DNA of 64,000 nucleotides from Enterobacter bugandensis (GCF_900324475.1 NZ_LT992502.1:1302001-1366000), one strand, 5' to 3'. Numbered from the stretch's first letter, positions 49,303 through 59,124 are shown. Numbers and translations: made by a program. Notes: generated by a model not told the origin, from the letters alone.

Positions 49303-50103
49303 TTACAGACCTTTGATGTTCTCAGCTTCTAACTCGTTGAAGTATTTCAGCGTTTTCACCTTCAGCTCCATCGTGGACGGTTCGTCGCAGACGATGACTG
49401 ATTTTGGATGCAGCTGCAGGCAGCTGATGGTCCACATGTGGTTAACGTTGCCTTCAACGGCTGCCTGGAGCGCCTGCGCTTTCACGCCGCCCAGTACCAG
49501 AATCATCACCTCTTCGGCATCCAGCAGGGTGCCTACGCCAACGGTCAGGGCGTATTTTGGAACCTGGTTCACGTCACCGTCAAAGAAGCGGGAGTTTGCC
49601 ACGCGGGTGTCATGGGTCAGCGTTTTAATACGGGTACGGGAAGCCAGAGAAGAAGCTGGTTCGTTGAACGCGATATGACCATCGTTGCCCACGCCACCCA
49701 TGAACAGGTGGATTTTACCGTAAGAACGGATTTTCTCTTCGTACTGACGGCATTCTGCGTCAATATCAGGCGCATTTCCATTCAGCAGGTTAATATTTTC
49801 AGCTGGGATATCAACGTGATCAAAGAAATTGCGGTGCATGAAGCTATGGTAGCTTTCAGGATGCTCCTTTGGCAGGCCGACATATTCGTCCATGTTGAAG
49901 GTCACAACGTGTTTAAAGCTAACCTGGCCCGCTTTATGCATTTCAACCAGCGCTTTGTACGCGGTCAGTGGGGTACCACCGGTTGGAAGGCCAAGAACGA
50001 AGGGACGATCGGCAGTAGGCTTGAAGGCATTAATACGGTTAACGATATGGCGAGCGGCCCATTTACCGACTTGTTCAGCAGTTGCCAGGGGAATCAGTCT
50101 CAT
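49303..50103 (-). CDS. nagB: Glucosamine-6-phosphate deaminase NagB
   Basis: A 266-aa allosteric hexameric isomerase/deaminase giving fructose-6-P and ammonia, the exact E. coli length. Active-site segments seen are [10 protein letters not shown] (catalytic Asp), [16 protein letters not shown] (catalytic His and lid) and SRTRIKTL (allosteric GlcNAc-6-P site). First gene of nagBACD, divergent from nagE. Confidence 0.98.
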   Translation of the reverse strand: MRLIPLATAEQVGKWAARHIVNRINAFKPTADRPFVLGLPTGGTPLTAYKALVEMHKAGQVSFKHVVTFNMDEYVGLPKEHPESYHSFMHRNFFDHVDIPAENINLLNGNAPDIDAECRQYEEKIRSYGKIHLFMGGVGNDGHIAFNEPASSLASRTRIKTLTHDTRVANSRFFDGDVNQVPKYALTVGVGTLLDAEEVMILVLGGVKAQALQAAVEGNVNHMWTISCLQLHPKSVIVCDEPSTMELKVKTLKYFNELEAENIKGL

Positions 50104-50199
50104 TGTTCACCTCAAAGTTTAAGTAGAAGAGTGGGCGGATGGGTATCGGAACCTGATGCTTAAGCGTAACCTGGAACCTTTCAGGCCGGATCAATCCGT

Positions 50200-50225
50200 C
50201 TTGATTTTTTGAATGATAAAATAAG
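50200..50225. promoter_or_regulatory. Candidate NagC operator near nagB
   Basis: The imperfect palindrome cttgatttt ... aaaataag has an AT-rich form like known NagC boxes. It lies about 100 bp upstream of nagB and about 95 bp from a second palindrome, the spacing expected for the NagC repression loop seen in E. coli. Confidence 0.6.
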
Positions 50226-50268
50226 TTTTGGCTGTTAGCCAGTGAAAGGGAGGAGGGAATACGATATT

Positions 50269-50286
50269 TGGTGACAATAATCACAA
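50269..50286. promoter_or_regulatory. Candidate CRP site between nagB and nagE
   Basis: ggtga-caataa-tcaca matches TGTGA-N6-TCACA in 9 of 10 conserved positions and sits between the two NagC-like palindromes, as in E. coli where CRP activates both nag promoters. Confidence 0.75.
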
Positions 50287-50296
50287 AAAATAGGTG

Positions 50297-50319
50297 TTTA
50301 ATTTGCGATACGAATTAAT
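50297..50319. promoter_or_regulatory. Candidate NagC operator near nagE
   Basis: Perfect outer arms ttaatt and aattaa flank a 9-bp centre (tgcgatacg), close to the high-affinity NagC box of the E. coli nagE promoter. It lies about 115 bp before the nagE start. Confidence 0.75.
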
Positions 50320-50431
50320 TTTTCACACACTCAGACTGCCAGTGAATCATCAACTGTATCTATCGTTCGTGACACAATAAAAACATAGTTTATGCGCGAG
50401 TCTTAATAATGGGTCTCGTAGGGGGAATAGG

Positions 50432-52384
50432 ATGAATATTTTAGGTTTTTTCCAGCGCCTCGGTAGGGCTTTGCAGCTCCCTATCGCCGTGCTACCGGTT
50501 GCAGCGTTGCTGCTGCGATTCGGGCAACCCGATCTTCTTAACGTGCCGTTTATTGCCCAGGCAGGCGGCGCCATTTTTGACAACCTTGCGCTGATCTTCG
50601 CCATCGGCGTGGCGTCAAGCTGGTCAAAAGACAGCGCCGGTGCTGCGGCACTGGCAGGGGCGGTAGGTTACTTCATCCTCACGAAAGCGATGGTAACCAT
50701 CAACCCGGAAATCAACATGGGTGTACTGGCGGGTATCATTACCGGTCTGGTCGGTGGTGCCGTGTACAACCGCTGGGCGGGTATCAAACTGCCTGACTTC
50801 CTGAGCTTCTTCGGCGGTAAACGTTTTGTGCCAATTGCGACGGGCTTTTTCTGTCTGATCCTGGCAGCTATCTTTGGCTACGTCTGGCCGCCGGTGCAGC
50901 ATGCTATCCATGCGGGCGGCGAGTGGATTGTTTCTGCGGGTGCAGTGGGCTCAGGTATCTTTGGCTTTATCAACCGTCTGCTGATCCCAACCGGTCTGCA
51001 TCAGGTGCTGAACACCATCGCCTGGTTCCAGATTGGTGAGTTCACCAATGCTGCGGGCACCGTATTCCACGGCGACATCAACCGCTTCTATGCGGGTGAC
51101 GGCACCGCGGGTATGTTCATGTCTGGCTTCTTCCCAATCATGATGTTTGGTCTGCCGGGCGCTGCACTGGCAATGTACCTGGCTGCGCCAAAAGCGCGTC
51201 GCCCAATGGTTGGCGGCATGCTGCTGTCCGTTGCGATTACCGCGTTCCTGACCGGTGTAACCGAGCCGCTGGAATTCCTGTTCATGTTCCTGGCGCCGGT
51301 GCTGTACCTCATGCATGCGGTCCTGACCGGTATCAGCCTGTTTGTGGCGACCCTGCTGGGCATCCATGCTGGCTTCTCCTTCTCTGCAGGCGCGATCGAC
51401 TACGTGTTGATGTACAACCTGCCGGCGGCAAGCAAGAACGTCTGGATGCTGGTGGTAATGGGTCTGGTCTTCTTCGTCATCTACTTCGTGCTGTTCACTG
51501 CGGTTATTCGTATGTTTAACCTCAAAACACCAGGCCGCGAAGATACCAAAGACGAAGTGGTCACCAACGAAGCCAACAGCAATACCGAAGAGGGTCTGAC
51601 TCAGTTGGCGACCAGCTATATCGCTGCTGTCGGTGGGACTGACAACCTGAAAGCGATTGACGCCTGTATCACCCGTCTGCGTCTGACGGTGGGTGACTCG
51701 GCGCGCGTAAGCGACGCAATGTGTAAACGCCTTGGTGCATCGGGCGTGGTTAAACTGAACAAACAAACTATCCAGGTTATCGTAGGCGCCAAAGCGGAAT
51801 CCATTGGCGACGAAATGAAGAAAGTGGTTGCCCGTGGCCCGGTCGCGGCGGCATCAGCCGACAGCGCACCTGCGTCGACGGCTGCCCCGGTTGCGAAGCC
51901 GCAGGCCGTGCCTAACGCCGTGACGGTGGCCGCGCTGGTCTCTCCGGTAACGGGTGACGTGGTTGACCTTGAGCAGGTGCCTGACGAAGCGTTCGCCAGC
52001 AAAGCGGTCGGTGACGGCGTGGCGGTGAAACCAACGGGCAAAACCGTTGTGTCTCCGGCGGCAGGCACCATCGTGAAAATCTTCAACACCAACCACGCGT
52101 TCTGCCTCGAAACCGAAAAAGGCGCGGAGATCGTTGTCCATATGGGGATCGATACCGTAGCGCTGAACGGTCAGGGCTTTACTCGCCTGGTGGAAGAGGG
52201 GGCCGAAGTGGTGGCAGGTCAGCCGATTCTGGAAATGGATCTGGACTTCCTGAACGCCAACGCGCGCTCGATGATTAGTCCGGTCGTGTGCAGCAACATC
52301 GACGACTTTAGCGGTCTGGTACTCCAGGCTAAAGGTCAGGTGGTTGCGGGTCAGACACCGCTGTATGAGATTAAAGGCAAGTAA
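50432..52384 (+). CDS. nagE: PTS N-acetylglucosamine-specific transporter NagE (EIICBA)
   Basis: A 650-aa three-domain PTS permease. The IIC membrane domain occupies about 1-370. IIB (about 385-470) has the phosphocysteine in AIDACITRLRL. IIA of the glucose type (about 500-650) has the phospho-His in EIVVHMGIDTV. It imports GlcNAc as GlcNAc-6-P, which feeds NagA/NagB and induces the regulon via NagC. An Ala/Pro-rich linker joins IIB and IIA. The start at 50432 follows tagggggaatagg. Confidence 0.98.
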   Translation: MNILGFFQRLGRALQLPIAVLPVAALLLRFGQPDLLNVPFIAQAGGAIFDNLALIFAIGVASSWSKDSAGAAALAGAVGYFILTKAMVTINPEINMGVLAGIITGLVGGAVYNRWAGIKLPDFLSFFGGKRFVPIATGFFCLILAAIFGYVWPPVQHAIHAGGEWIVSAGAVGSGIFGFINRLLIPTGLHQVLNTIAWFQIGEFTNAAGTVFHGDINRFYAGDGTAGMFMSGFFPIMMFGLPGAALAMYLAAPKARRPMVGGMLLSVAITAFLTGVTEPLEFLFMFLAPVLYLMHAVLTGISLFVATLLGIHAGFSFSAGAIDYVLMYNLPAASKNVWMLVVMGLVFFVIYFVLFTAVIRMFNLKTPGREDTKDEVVTNEANSNTEEGLTQLATSYIAAVGGTDNLKAIDACITRLRLTVGDSARVSDAMCKRLGASGVVKLNKQTIQVIVGAKAESIGDEMKKVVARGPVAAASADSAPASTAAPVAKPQAVPNAVTVAALVSPVTGDVVDLEQVPDEAFASKAVGDGVAVKPTGKTVVSPAAGTIVKIFNTNHAFCLETEKGAEIVVHMGIDTVALNGQGFTRLVEEGAEVVAGQPILEMDLDFLNANARSMISPVVCSNIDDFSGLVLQAKGQVVAGQTPLYEIKGK

Positions 52385-52410
52385 TCGCTCCTGAGTAGAG
52401 TCATGCCTTA

Positions 52411-52442
52411 AGCGGCGGGGGTTATCCTCCGCCGCTTTTTTT
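52411..52442 (+). terminator. nagE terminator
   Basis: An agcggcgg / ccgccgct stem with loop, followed by seven T's, 27 nt after the nagE stop. Confidence 0.92.
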
Positions 52443-52539
52443 ATGGGTAACGTTTTTTCCGTGACATAAAGGTTGTCTCTTCGTCCGGCTTATAAGATCA
52501 TATGTCGTTATACGTTGTTTACGCTTTGAGGAATCCACG

Positions 52540-54207
52540 ATGAGTGAGGCAGAAGCCCGCCCGAGTAACTTTATTCGTCAGATCATCGATGAAGATCTGG
52601 CCAGTGGTAAGCACACCACGGTACATACGCGTTTCCCGCCGGAGCCGAACGGCTACCTGCACATTGGTCACGCGAAATCGATCTGCCTGAACTTTGGCAT
52701 TGCGCAAGACTACCAGGGGCAGTGCAACCTGCGTTTCGATGACACCAACCCAGTAAAAGAAGACATCGAATACGTTGAGTCCATTAAAAACGACGTGCAA
52801 TGGCTGGGCTTCAACTGGTCTGGCGATATCTGCTACTCCTCTGACTATTTTGATCAGCTGTATGCCTACGCGGTGGAGCTGATCAACAAAGGTCTGGCAT
52901 ACGTTGACGAGCTGTCTGCGGACGAAATCCGCGAGTATCGCGGTACGCTGACTGCACCAGGCAAAAACAGCCCGTTCCGCGATCGCAGCGTGGAAGAGAA
53001 CCTGGCGCTGTTTGAAAAAATGCGTGCCGGTGGCTTCGAAGAAGGTAAAGCGTGCCTGCGTGCCAAAATCGATATGGCGTCGCCGTTTATCGTGATGCGC
53101 GATCCGGTGCTGTACCGCATTAAGTTCGCAGAACACCACCAGACCGGCAACAAGTGGTGCATCTACCCGATGTACGACTTCACCCACTGCATCAGCGATG
53201 CGCTGGAAGGCATCACCCACTCGCTGTGTACGCTGGAGTTCCAGGATAACCGTCGTCTGTACGACTGGGTGCTGGATAACATCACCATTCCTGTGCATCC
53301 GCGTCAGTACGAGTTCTCTCGTCTGAATCTGGAATACACCGTGATGTCCAAGCGTAAGCTGAACCTGCTGGTGACCGACAAGCACGTTGAAGGCTGGGAC
53401 GACCCGCGCATGCCGACCATCTCCGGCCTGCGTCGTCGTGGTTACACTGCCGCTTCTATTCGTGAGTTCTGCAAACGTATCGGCGTGACCAAGCAGGACA
53501 ACACCATCGAAATGGCGTCTCTGGAATCCTGCATTCGTGAAGATCTTAACGAAAACGCCCCGCGCGCGATGGCCGTTATCGATCCGGTGAAACTGGTGAT
53601 TGAAAATTACCCGCAGGGTGGAAGCGAGCTGGTCTCTATGCCTAACCATCCGAATAAACCGGAAATGGGAAGCCGCGACGTGCCGTTCAGCGGTGAGATC
53701 TGGATCGACCGTGCTGACTTCCGTGAAGAAGCCAATAAGCAGTACAAGCGTCTGGTGTTGGGTAAAGAAGTTCGTCTGCGTAACGCCTACGTCATCAAAG
53801 CCGAGCGCGTAGAGAAAGATGCTGAAGGTAACATTACCACCATCTTCTGTTCGTACGATGCTGAGACGCTGAGCAAAGATCCGGCAGACGGCCGCAAGGT
53901 GAAAGGCGTGATCCACTGGGTGAGCGCTTCCCACGCGCTGCCGGTAGAAATTCGTCTGTACGATCGTCTGTTTAGCGTACCTAACCCGGGTGCGGCTGAA
54001 GACTTCCTGGCGACCATCAACCCGGAATCTCTGGTGATCAAGCAGGGTTATGCGGAGCCATCGCTGAAAGCCGCTGAAGCGGGCAAAGCGTTCCAGTTCG
54101 AGCGTGAAGGTTACTTCTGCCTGGACAGCCGTTACAGCACGGCAGAAAAACCGGTATTTAACCGTACCGTAGGTCTGCGTGATACCTGGACCAAGATCGG
54201 CGAATAA
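52540..54207 (+). CDS. glnS: Glutaminyl-tRNA synthetase
   Basis: A 555-aa class I synthetase, E. coli-like throughout. The HIGH motif is in [14 protein letters not shown] and the KMSKS equivalent is VMSKRKL. A C-terminal beta-barrel anticodon-binding domain follows. It charges the four tRNA-Gln genes located 9 kb away in this same window. The glutamine identity elements of those tRNAs, including the divergent CUG copy, are its substrates. Confidence 0.98.
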   Translation: MSEAEARPSNFIRQIIDEDLASGKHTTVHTRFPPEPNGYLHIGHAKSICLNFGIAQDYQGQCNLRFDDTNPVKEDIEYVESIKNDVQWLGFNWSGDICYSSDYFDQLYAYAVELINKGLAYVDELSADEIREYRGTLTAPGKNSPFRDRSVEENLALFEKMRAGGFEEGKACLRAKIDMASPFIVMRDPVLYRIKFAEHHQTGNKWCIYPMYDFTHCISDALEGITHSLCTLEFQDNRRLYDWVLDNITIPVHPRQYEFSRLNLEYTVMSKRKLNLLVTDKHVEGWDDPRMPTISGLRRRGYTAASIREFCKRIGVTKQDNTIEMASLESCIREDLNENAPRAMAVIDPVKLVIENYPQGGSELVSMPNHPNKPEMGSRDVPFSGEIWIDRADFREEANKQYKRLVLGKEVRLRNAYVIKAERVEKDAEGNITTIFCSYDAETLSKDPADGRKVKGVIHWVSASHALPVEIRLYDRLFSVPNPGAAEDFLATINPESLVIKQGYAEPSLKAAEAGKAFQFEREGYFCLDSRYSTAEKPVFNRTVGLRDTWTKIGE

Positions 54208-54234
54208 TAACGTTGCACTGGTCAATGAGAAACA

Positions 54235-54260
54235 AACGCCGCTTATAGCGGCGTTTTTTT
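54235..54260 (+). terminator. glnS terminator
   Basis: An aacgccgct / agcggcgtt stem with a 3-nt loop and a seven-T tail, 27 nt after the glnS stop. Confidence 0.93.
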
Positions 54261-54651
54261 ATTTAATGATCATATCGTTAAAGTAGGCCCGTAATTAGGC
54301 CAGCTAAAATTTTGGTCAATGCGGTGCTACTTATTTTTAAAAAAAGTTTGTCTGTTTCATAAAATGGAGAATAAAGACAAATACGGGTTTTATTACGATC
54401 TGATACGCTGAAATTACCGGCTCTACCCCCGCCACACCTCGCATCCGGCCAAATGTTACAAAGCACTACCAATTATGTGCACTTCGTCATAATCCTGACT
54501 TTTGCCCACTGAAAAGCATTGATAATTCGCGTCGCGAAAAATAACCTAAAGACGGTAGTTAATTCGAGGGTATTTATAACTACCCCTGGCCTTTTGGTCT
54601 TTTATATTTTCGCCGTTTAAGGCGTTTTAATTCGTCAAAGAGGAATAATCT
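54261..54651 (+). promoter_or_regulatory. chiP promoter and leader region
   Basis: About 390 bp without a gene. It holds the chiP promoter and 5' leader. In E. coli, NagC represses this promoter. An AT-rich stretch around 54388-54415 could hold a NagC site, but I could not define symmetric arms. A short hairpin (cgccgttt / aggcg, about 54611-54625) precedes the ribosome-binding site. Confidence 0.45.
54633..54646 (+). promoter_or_regulatory. ChiX sRNA target over the chiP ribosome-binding site
   Basis: cgtcaaagaggaat is a perfect 14-nt complement of the ChiX sRNA seed as I remember it (auuccucuuugacg). It covers the Shine-Dalgarno of chiP. In E. coli and Salmonella, ChiX pairing here shuts off chiP until chitobiose-induced decoy RNA appears. 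Confidence 0.8.
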
Positions 54652-56049
54652 ATGCGTACGTTCAGTGGCAAACGTAGTGCGCTGGCGCTGGCTATTGCCG
54701 GTGTGACAGCAATGTCGGGCCTGGTGGTGACACCAGAGGCAAAAGCAGCAGGTTTCATCGAAGATTCTACCCTCACTGGCGGTATTTATTACTGGCAGCG
54801 CGAACGTGACCGTAAAGATGTCACAGAAGATAAATACAAAACCAACCTCTCTCACTCTACCTGGAACGCCAACCTGGACTTCCAGTCAGGCTACGCCGCC
54901 GATATGTTCGGTCTGGATATTGCCGCGTTTACGGCGATTGAAATGGCTGAAAATGGCGACAGCGGCCACCCGAACGAAATTGCCTTCTCCTCCAGTAATA
55001 AAGCCTATGACGAAGACTGGTCAGGGGATAAAAGCGGTATCAGCCTTTATAAGGCCGCAGCGAAATTCAAATACGGCCCGGTATGGGCGCGTGGGGGCTA
55101 TATTCAGCCAACCGGCCAGACGCTGTTAGCGCCGCACTGGAGCTTTATGCCTGGTACCTATCAGGGGGCAGAAGCCGGGGCTAATTTTGACTACGGTGAT
55201 GCAGGTGCGTTGAGCTTCTCCTATATGTGGACCAACGAGTACAAAGCGCCGTGGCACATTGAGATGGACAAGTTCTACCAGAACGATAAGAAAACCAAAG
55301 TCGATTACCTCCACTCGCTGGGCGCGAAGTACGATTTCAAAAACGATCTGGTTCTGGAAGCCGCATTTGGTCAGGCGGAAGGCTATATCGATCAGTATTT
55401 TGCTAAAGCCAGCTACAAATTTGATATCGCCGGTAGTCCGCTGAGCACTAGCTACCAGTTCTACGGTACGCGCGATAAGGTCAGCGATGGCAGCGTAAAC
55501 GACATTTATAACGGCACCGCGTGGCTGCAGGCGTTAACCTTCGGCTATAAGGTCGGTCAGGTTGATTTGCGTCTGGAAGGCACATGGGTGAAGGCTGAAG
55601 GGCAGCAGGGCTACTTCCTGCAGCGTATGACGCCGACCTATGCCTCATCCAACGGTCGTCTGGATATCTGGTGGGATAACCGCTCAGACTTCAACGCCGA
55701 CGGCGAGAAAGCGGTCTTCTTCGGCGCCATGTATGACCTGAAAAACTGGAACCTGCCGGGCTGGGCGGTGGGCGCTTCTTACGCTTACGCCTGGGATGCA
55801 AAACCAGCAGACATGGCGACGCCGGATGCGTACTACGATCCAAACTATCGCCTGAAAGAGTCCTCCTACAGCCTGGATGCTATCTACACCCTGCAGGATG
55901 GCCGCGCGAAAGGCACGATGTTCAAGCTGCACTTTACGCAGTATGACAACCACTCCGATATCCCAAGCTATGCGGGCGGTTACGGCAACATCTTCCAGGA
56001 TGAACGTGACGTCAAATTCATGGTTATCGCCCCATTCACCATCTTCTGA
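54652..56049 (+). CDS. chiP: Chitoporin ChiP (OprD-type outer-membrane channel)
   Basis: A 465-aa outer-membrane porin for chito-oligosaccharides. The signal peptide ([20 protein letters not shown] onward) ends near AKA|AGF. The beta-barrel ends with a C-terminal aromatic residue (APFTIF), the usual BAM signal. Close to E. coli ChiP (YbfM) along its full length. It supplies substrates to the nag pathway encoded 2 kb away. Regulation by ChiX is supported by the target site directly upstream. Confidence 0.97.
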   Translation: MRTFSGKRSALALAIAGVTAMSGLVVTPEAKAAGFIEDSTLTGGIYYWQRERDRKDVTEDKYKTNLSHSTWNANLDFQSGYAADMFGLDIAAFTAIEMAENGDSGHPNEIAFSSSNKAYDEDWSGDKSGISLYKAAAKFKYGPVWARGGYIQPTGQTLLAPHWSFMPGTYQGAEAGANFDYGDAGALSFSYMWTNEYKAPWHIEMDKFYQNDKKTKVDYLHSLGAKYDFKNDLVLEAAFGQAEGYIDQYFAKASYKFDIAGSPLSTSYQFYGTRDKVSDGSVNDIYNGTAWLQALTFGYKVGQVDLRLEGTWVKAEGQQGYFLQRMTPTYASSNGRLDIWWDNRSDFNADGEKAVFFGAMYDLKNWNLPGWAVGASYAYAWDAKPADMATPDAYYDPNYRLKESSYSLDAIYTLQDGRAKGTMFKLHFTQYDNHSDIPSYAGGYGNIFQDERDVKFMVIAPFTIF

Positions 56050-56056
56050 TGAGCAC

Positions 56057-56080
56057 ACCGGCGGGCTGAGTCCCGCCGGT
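56057..56080 (+). other. Hairpin between chiP and chiQ
   Basis: A 9-bp stem accggcggg / cccgccggt with a 6-nt loop and no T run, in the 44-bp chiP-chiQ spacer. It probably protects the chiP 3' end after processing. Confidence 0.6.
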
Positions 56081-56093
56081 CTGGAGACTGCAT

Positions 56094-56423
56094 ATGATGA
56101 AAAAAATCGTAATCGTCGCGCTGATGGCATCAGGGCTGGTGGCGTGTGTTCAGACTCAGGCGCCGAAAGAGGACGCCCGTCTGAAGGAGGCGTATAGCGC
56201 CTGTATTAATACCGCGGAAGGATCGCCTGAGAAAATTGAAGCCTGCCAGAGCGTGCTAAATGTGTTAAAGAAAGAGAAAGCGCATGAGGCGTTCGCGACG
56301 CAGGAGAATGTTCGCGTGATGGATTATCAGGCCTGCATTCAGGCACGTAAAACCGGTAACGATCAGGAAGTGGCGAAGCGTTGCGATAAAATCTGGAACG
56401 AGATACGCAATAACAACAAATAA
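56094..56423 (+). CDS. chiQ: Lipoprotein ChiQ
   Basis: A 109-aa predicted lipoprotein with lipobox GLVACV, so the mature protein starts at Cys18. The mature part is helical and charged with three further cysteines. Co-transcribed with chiP and of uncertain role in chitosugar uptake. ATGs occur at 56094 and 56097, and ctggag fits the first. Followed by its terminator. Confidence 0.93.
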   Translation: MMKKIVIVALMASGLVACVQTQAPKEDARLKEAYSACINTAEGSPEKIEACQSVLNVLKKEKAHEAFATQENVRVMDYQACIQARKTGNDQEVAKRCDKIWNEIRNNNK

Positions 56424-56433
56424 GTTGCTCTAC

Positions 56434-56464
56434 GCCCGGTGCACTTTGCTTACCGGGCTTTTTT
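56434..56464 (+). terminator. chiPQ terminator
   Basis: A gcccggt / accgggc stem with an 11-nt loop followed by six T's. Confidence 0.88.
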
Positions 56465-56469
56465 CAGGC

Positions 56470-56496
56470 AAAAAAAAGCCAACCTTACGGCTGGCT
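56470..56496 (-). terminator. fur terminator
   Basis: An agccagcc / ggttggct stem (one G-T pair) reading left is followed by seven T's on the minus strand, 18 nt after the fur stop. Confidence 0.88.
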
Positions 56497-56514
56497 CAGA
56501 GTATGAACGCTAAC

Positions 56515-56961
56515 TTATTTTGTGTCGTGAGCGTGTTCATTCTCGCGGCAATCCCCTTCAGCGCAGTGACCGTAAAGGTACAGGCTGTGGTTGGTCAGGC
56601 GAATGCCATGACGAGCTGCGATTTCACGCTGACGCGCTTCGATGGAATCATCGCTAAATTCAATGACCTTGCCGCAATCGAGGCAGATCAGGTGATCGTG
56701 GTGATGCTGCTGGGTCAGTTCGAATACAGATTTACCGCCTTCGAAATTATGACGGGTAACAATGCCCGCGTCATCAAACTGGTTCAGCACGCGATATACG
56801 GTGGCCAGCCCAATCTCTTCACCCATGTCGATAAGACGTTTATAAAGGTCTTCCGCACTGACATGGTGATTGTCTGGACCCTGAAGCACTTCCAGGATTT
56901 TTAACCGAGGAAGCGTTACTTTCAGGCCAGCCTTCTTTAATGCGGTGTTGTTGTCAGTCAT
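56515..56961 (-). CDS. fur: Ferric uptake regulator Fur
   Basis: A 148-aa iron-dependent repressor, the E. coli length. An N-terminal winged helix (LKKAGLKVTLPRLKILEVLQ onward) is followed by a dimerisation domain with the HHHDH metal cluster, CLDC and CAEGDC cysteine pairs. Translation is coupled to the upstream leader frame uof by an ATGA overlap, which is the RyhB-sensitive element in E. coli. Confidence 0.98.
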   Translation of the reverse strand: MTDNNTALKKAGLKVTLPRLKILEVLQGPDNHHVSAEDLYKRLIDMGEEIGLATVYRVLNQFDDAGIVTRHNFEGGKSVFELTQQHHHDHLICLDCGKVIEFSDDSIEARQREIAARHGIRLTNHSLYLYGHCAEGDCRENEHAHDTK

Positions 56962-57038
56962 GCGGAATCTGTCCTGTTGCTAAACGATTCACTTCTCTGG
57001 GAAGTGACAGAAAATGCACCTGGGATAATGCGTCTCAT
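56958..57038 (-). CDS. uof: Uof leader peptide upstream of fur
   Basis: A 26-codon frame (MRRIIPGAFSVTSQRSESFS then NRTDSA) ends in TGA overlapping the fur ATG (ATGA). In E. coli, uof has about this length and position, and fur translation depends on it. The small RNA RyhB pairs at the uof start to reduce Fur synthesis. No strong ribosome-binding site is visible before the uof ATG. Confidence 0.72.
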   Translation of the reverse strand: MRRIIPGAFSVTSQRSESFSNRTDSA

Positions 57039-57215
57039 TATAGAACTGCCATGCCTAAATGAAAACTGCAAGTCTCAGGCAAAGTATGCTTATAAAAACG
57101 TGGTATCACCTACAAACTTGCTCAAAGGAAACCACATTTTGCCAGGGAGACATTGTACAGGTCTGGGCGAAAAAGTTAAAAGTTTGTAGCAATTAATTTA
57201 ATCGGTTTTACCTGG

Positions 57216-57240
57216 AAAAGGGCGCAACCCGCGTTGCGCC
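57216..57240 (-). terminator. fldA terminator
   Basis: A ggcgcaac / gttgcgcc stem with a 4-nt loop and ctttt on the minus-strand side, 8 nt after the fldA stop. Confidence 0.82.
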
Positions 57241-57248
57241 GTAAAAAA

Positions 57249-57779
57249 TCAGGCGTTGAGAATATCGTCCAGATGCAGTTCTTCGCGGATCTGCTTAACC
57301 CACTTCTCTACACGCTCTGCGGTCAGTTCTGGCTGACGGTCTTCGTCAATGGCAAGTCCGACAAAATGATCGTCATCGGCCAGGCCTTTAGAGGCTTCGA
57401 AGTGGTAACCGGCAGTCGGCCAGTGGCCCACAATAACCGCGCCATTAGGCTCAATGATGTCGCGAATCGTCCCCAGCGCATCACAGAAGTACTCGGCGTA
57501 ATCTTCCTGATCGCCACAACCGAACAGGGCAACCAGCTTGCCGTTGAAGTCCACCTCTTCCAGCGTCGGGAAGAAATCGTCCCAGTCGCACTGGGCTTCA
57601 CCATAGTACCAGGTTGGAATACCCAGCAGCAGAATGTCATAGCCCTCGAGATCTTCTTTGCTGCTCTTGGCGATGTCATGCACATCAGCAACGTCTTTAC
57701 CGAGCTGTTTCTGAATGTTTTTTGCGATATTTTCGGTATTGCCGGTATCACTGCCGAAGAAAATGCCGATGATTGCCAT
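57249..57779 (-). CDS. fldA: Flavodoxin I FldA
   Basis: A 176-aa FMN electron carrier, the exact E. coli length from the ATG at 57779. The phosphate loop is [12 protein letters not shown], and FMN-flanking loops are [12 protein letters not shown] and [12 protein letters not shown]. It feeds electrons to radical enzymes, which in this window would include LipA and MiaB. An upstream in-frame extension to 57893 is rejected. Confidence 0.98.
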   Translation of the reverse strand: MAIIGIFFGSDTGNTENIAKNIQKQLGKDVADVHDIAKSSKEDLEGYDILLLGIPTWYYGEAQCDWDDFFPTLEEVDFNGKLVALFGCGDQEDYAEYFCDALGTIRDIIEPNGAVIVGHWPTAGYHFEASKGLADDDHFVGLAIDEDRQPELTAERVEKWVKQIREELHLDDILNA

Positions 57780-57934
57780 GAGTAAAATAACCTCTTGAAA
57801 CTTAATGGTATGGTGGCGCAATTCGGCCACGGATAAGGGCAATAATAGCAGAACTGGCAACCCTGCGGAAACCGCTATCGCGCAGGACTGCACTCTGTGC
57901 TACATGAAAAGGGCGATAAAGGGGTTTTTCAGAC

Positions 57935-58222
57935 TTATGCCTGGCTGCGCAGCGTCTCGAGTTGGGCGATGAGCATCTCTTCAATAAGCTCGCTGCGGCT
58001 GATGTTACGCGCCTCTGCCAGCTCGTTAAGCGCATCGACCGCGTCGGCGTTGAGCTTCAGTTCGACACGCTTAAGCCCACGATTTTTATCGCGTTTAAGC
58101 TGATTGCGTTTATTGATACGCAGCTGTTCATCGCGCGAAAGCGGATTCGTTTTCGGTCGTCCCGGTCGACGCTCATTCGCGAACAGATCTAGTGTCGTAC
58201 GGTCCGTTTGTTCTTTGGCCAT
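57935..58222 (-). CDS. ybfE: LexA-regulated ribbon-helix-helix-like protein YbfE
   Basis: A 95-aa basic protein. The C-terminal part (VELKLNADAVDALNELAEAR NISRSELIEEML in two segments) resembles a ribbon-helix-helix/CopG-type DNA-binding fold. The N-terminal half is Arg/Lys-rich. E. coli ybfE is reported in the LexA regulon, but I did not find a clear SOS box upstream here. Function unknown. Confidence 0.92.
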   Translation of the reverse strand: MAKEQTDRTTLDLFANERRPGRPKTNPLSRDEQLRINKRNQLKRDKNRGLKRVELKLNADAVDALNELAEARNISRSELIEEMLIAQLETLRSQA

Positions 58223-58311
58223 GATTATGAGACTTCGGGGGAAACACGCCGCCCTGCTAAAGCCCGGGCGATAAGCGCGCCATCATACATCACCAAAAAC
58301 GGCACGCCAAC

Positions 58312-58337
58312 GACTGGAAGCCCGTCATCTTCCAGTC
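58312..58337. terminator. Terminator-like hairpin between ybfF and ybfE
   Basis: A perfect 9-bp stem gactggaag / cttccagtc with an 8-nt loop, 13 nt after the ybfF stop. The T tract is better on the plus side (ctcttttta), although both neighbouring genes read left, so its direction is unclear. Confidence 0.5.
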
Positions 58338-58350
58338 GCTCTCTTTTTAA

Positions 58351-59124
58351 TCAATTTGCAGTATCAGCGAGATAGCGGCGAATGGCGCGCAGTACAGCAT
58401 CAGGTTTTTCCGCATGCACCCAGTGTCCGGCACCGGCAATGACGTGGGCGCGCGCCTGCGGGAATTGTGCCAGCAGCGTGTCGCGGTACGCGTCGGTAAT
58501 ATAAGGAGAGTTACCGCCGCGAATAAAGAGGGCAGGGTGTGGCCAGGTGGGAACGGTTTCCCAGCCCACGATGTTGTTGTACTGGTCCCACAGCACCGGC
58601 ACGTTAAAACGCCACTGCCCGTCAACAAACGACTTCAAAAGGAACTGCACCACGCCTTCTTCATCAAGATGCTCACGCATAACCGCTGCCGCCTGCTGAC
58701 GAGTGGAAACGCCAGCTTCGGTTACGGCATTGATCGCCGCGAAAATCTCATCGTGACGGCGAACGTCGTAACCCACAGGCGCAACGTCAATCACCACAAG
58801 CCCGGAAATTCGCTCTGGCGCCAGCGCGGTGAGCGCCATAACCGCTTTACCGCCCATTGAATGCCCGATGAGGGTCACCTTCTGCAGGTTGTGCGCGTCC
58901 AGCGTATCCAGCAGATCCTGCGCCATTGCCGCATAGGTCATTTCGTCTGAGCGGCCGGAAAGCCCGTGGTTGCGCATATCGACCTGTAAAATATCGTGAT
59001 CGGTAACCAAATCGCGGGCCAGCACGCCCAGGTTATCCAGGCTGCCAAAAAGTCCATGAACCAGCACGATGGGGGAATTATTGTTCGGCGATTGTGCAGT
59101 TTGCGCTCGGGTATTCAATTTCAT
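58351..59124 (-). CDS. ybfF: Alpha/beta-hydrolase esterase YbfF
   Basis: A 257-aa alpha/beta-hydrolase. The oxyanion region is VLVHGLFGS, the nucleophile elbow is GHSMGG (Ser), and the C-terminal catalytic His is in GAGHWVHAEKP. The E. coli enzyme hydrolyses short-chain and acyl-CoA-type esters in vitro, and the physiological substrate is unsettled. Divergent from seqA. Confidence 0.96.
   Translation of the reverse strand: MKLNTRAQTAQSPNNNSPIVLVHGLFGSLDNLGVLARDLVTDHDILQVDMRNHGLSGRSDEMTYAAMAQDLLDTLDAHNLQKVTLIGHSMGGKAVMALTALAPERISGLVVIDVAPVGYDVRRHDEIFAAINAVTEAGVSTRQQAAAVMREHLDEEGVVQFLLKSFVDGQWRFNVPVLWDQYNNIVGWETVPTWPHPALFIRGGNSPYITDAYRDTLLAQFPQARAHVIAGAGHWVHAEKPDAVLRAIRRYLADTAN

Noticed and set aside
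52519-54225. 568-aa open frame antisense to glnS
   Set aside because: Shadow of a highly expressed, codon-biased gene. The product has no family motifs and no ribosome-binding site.
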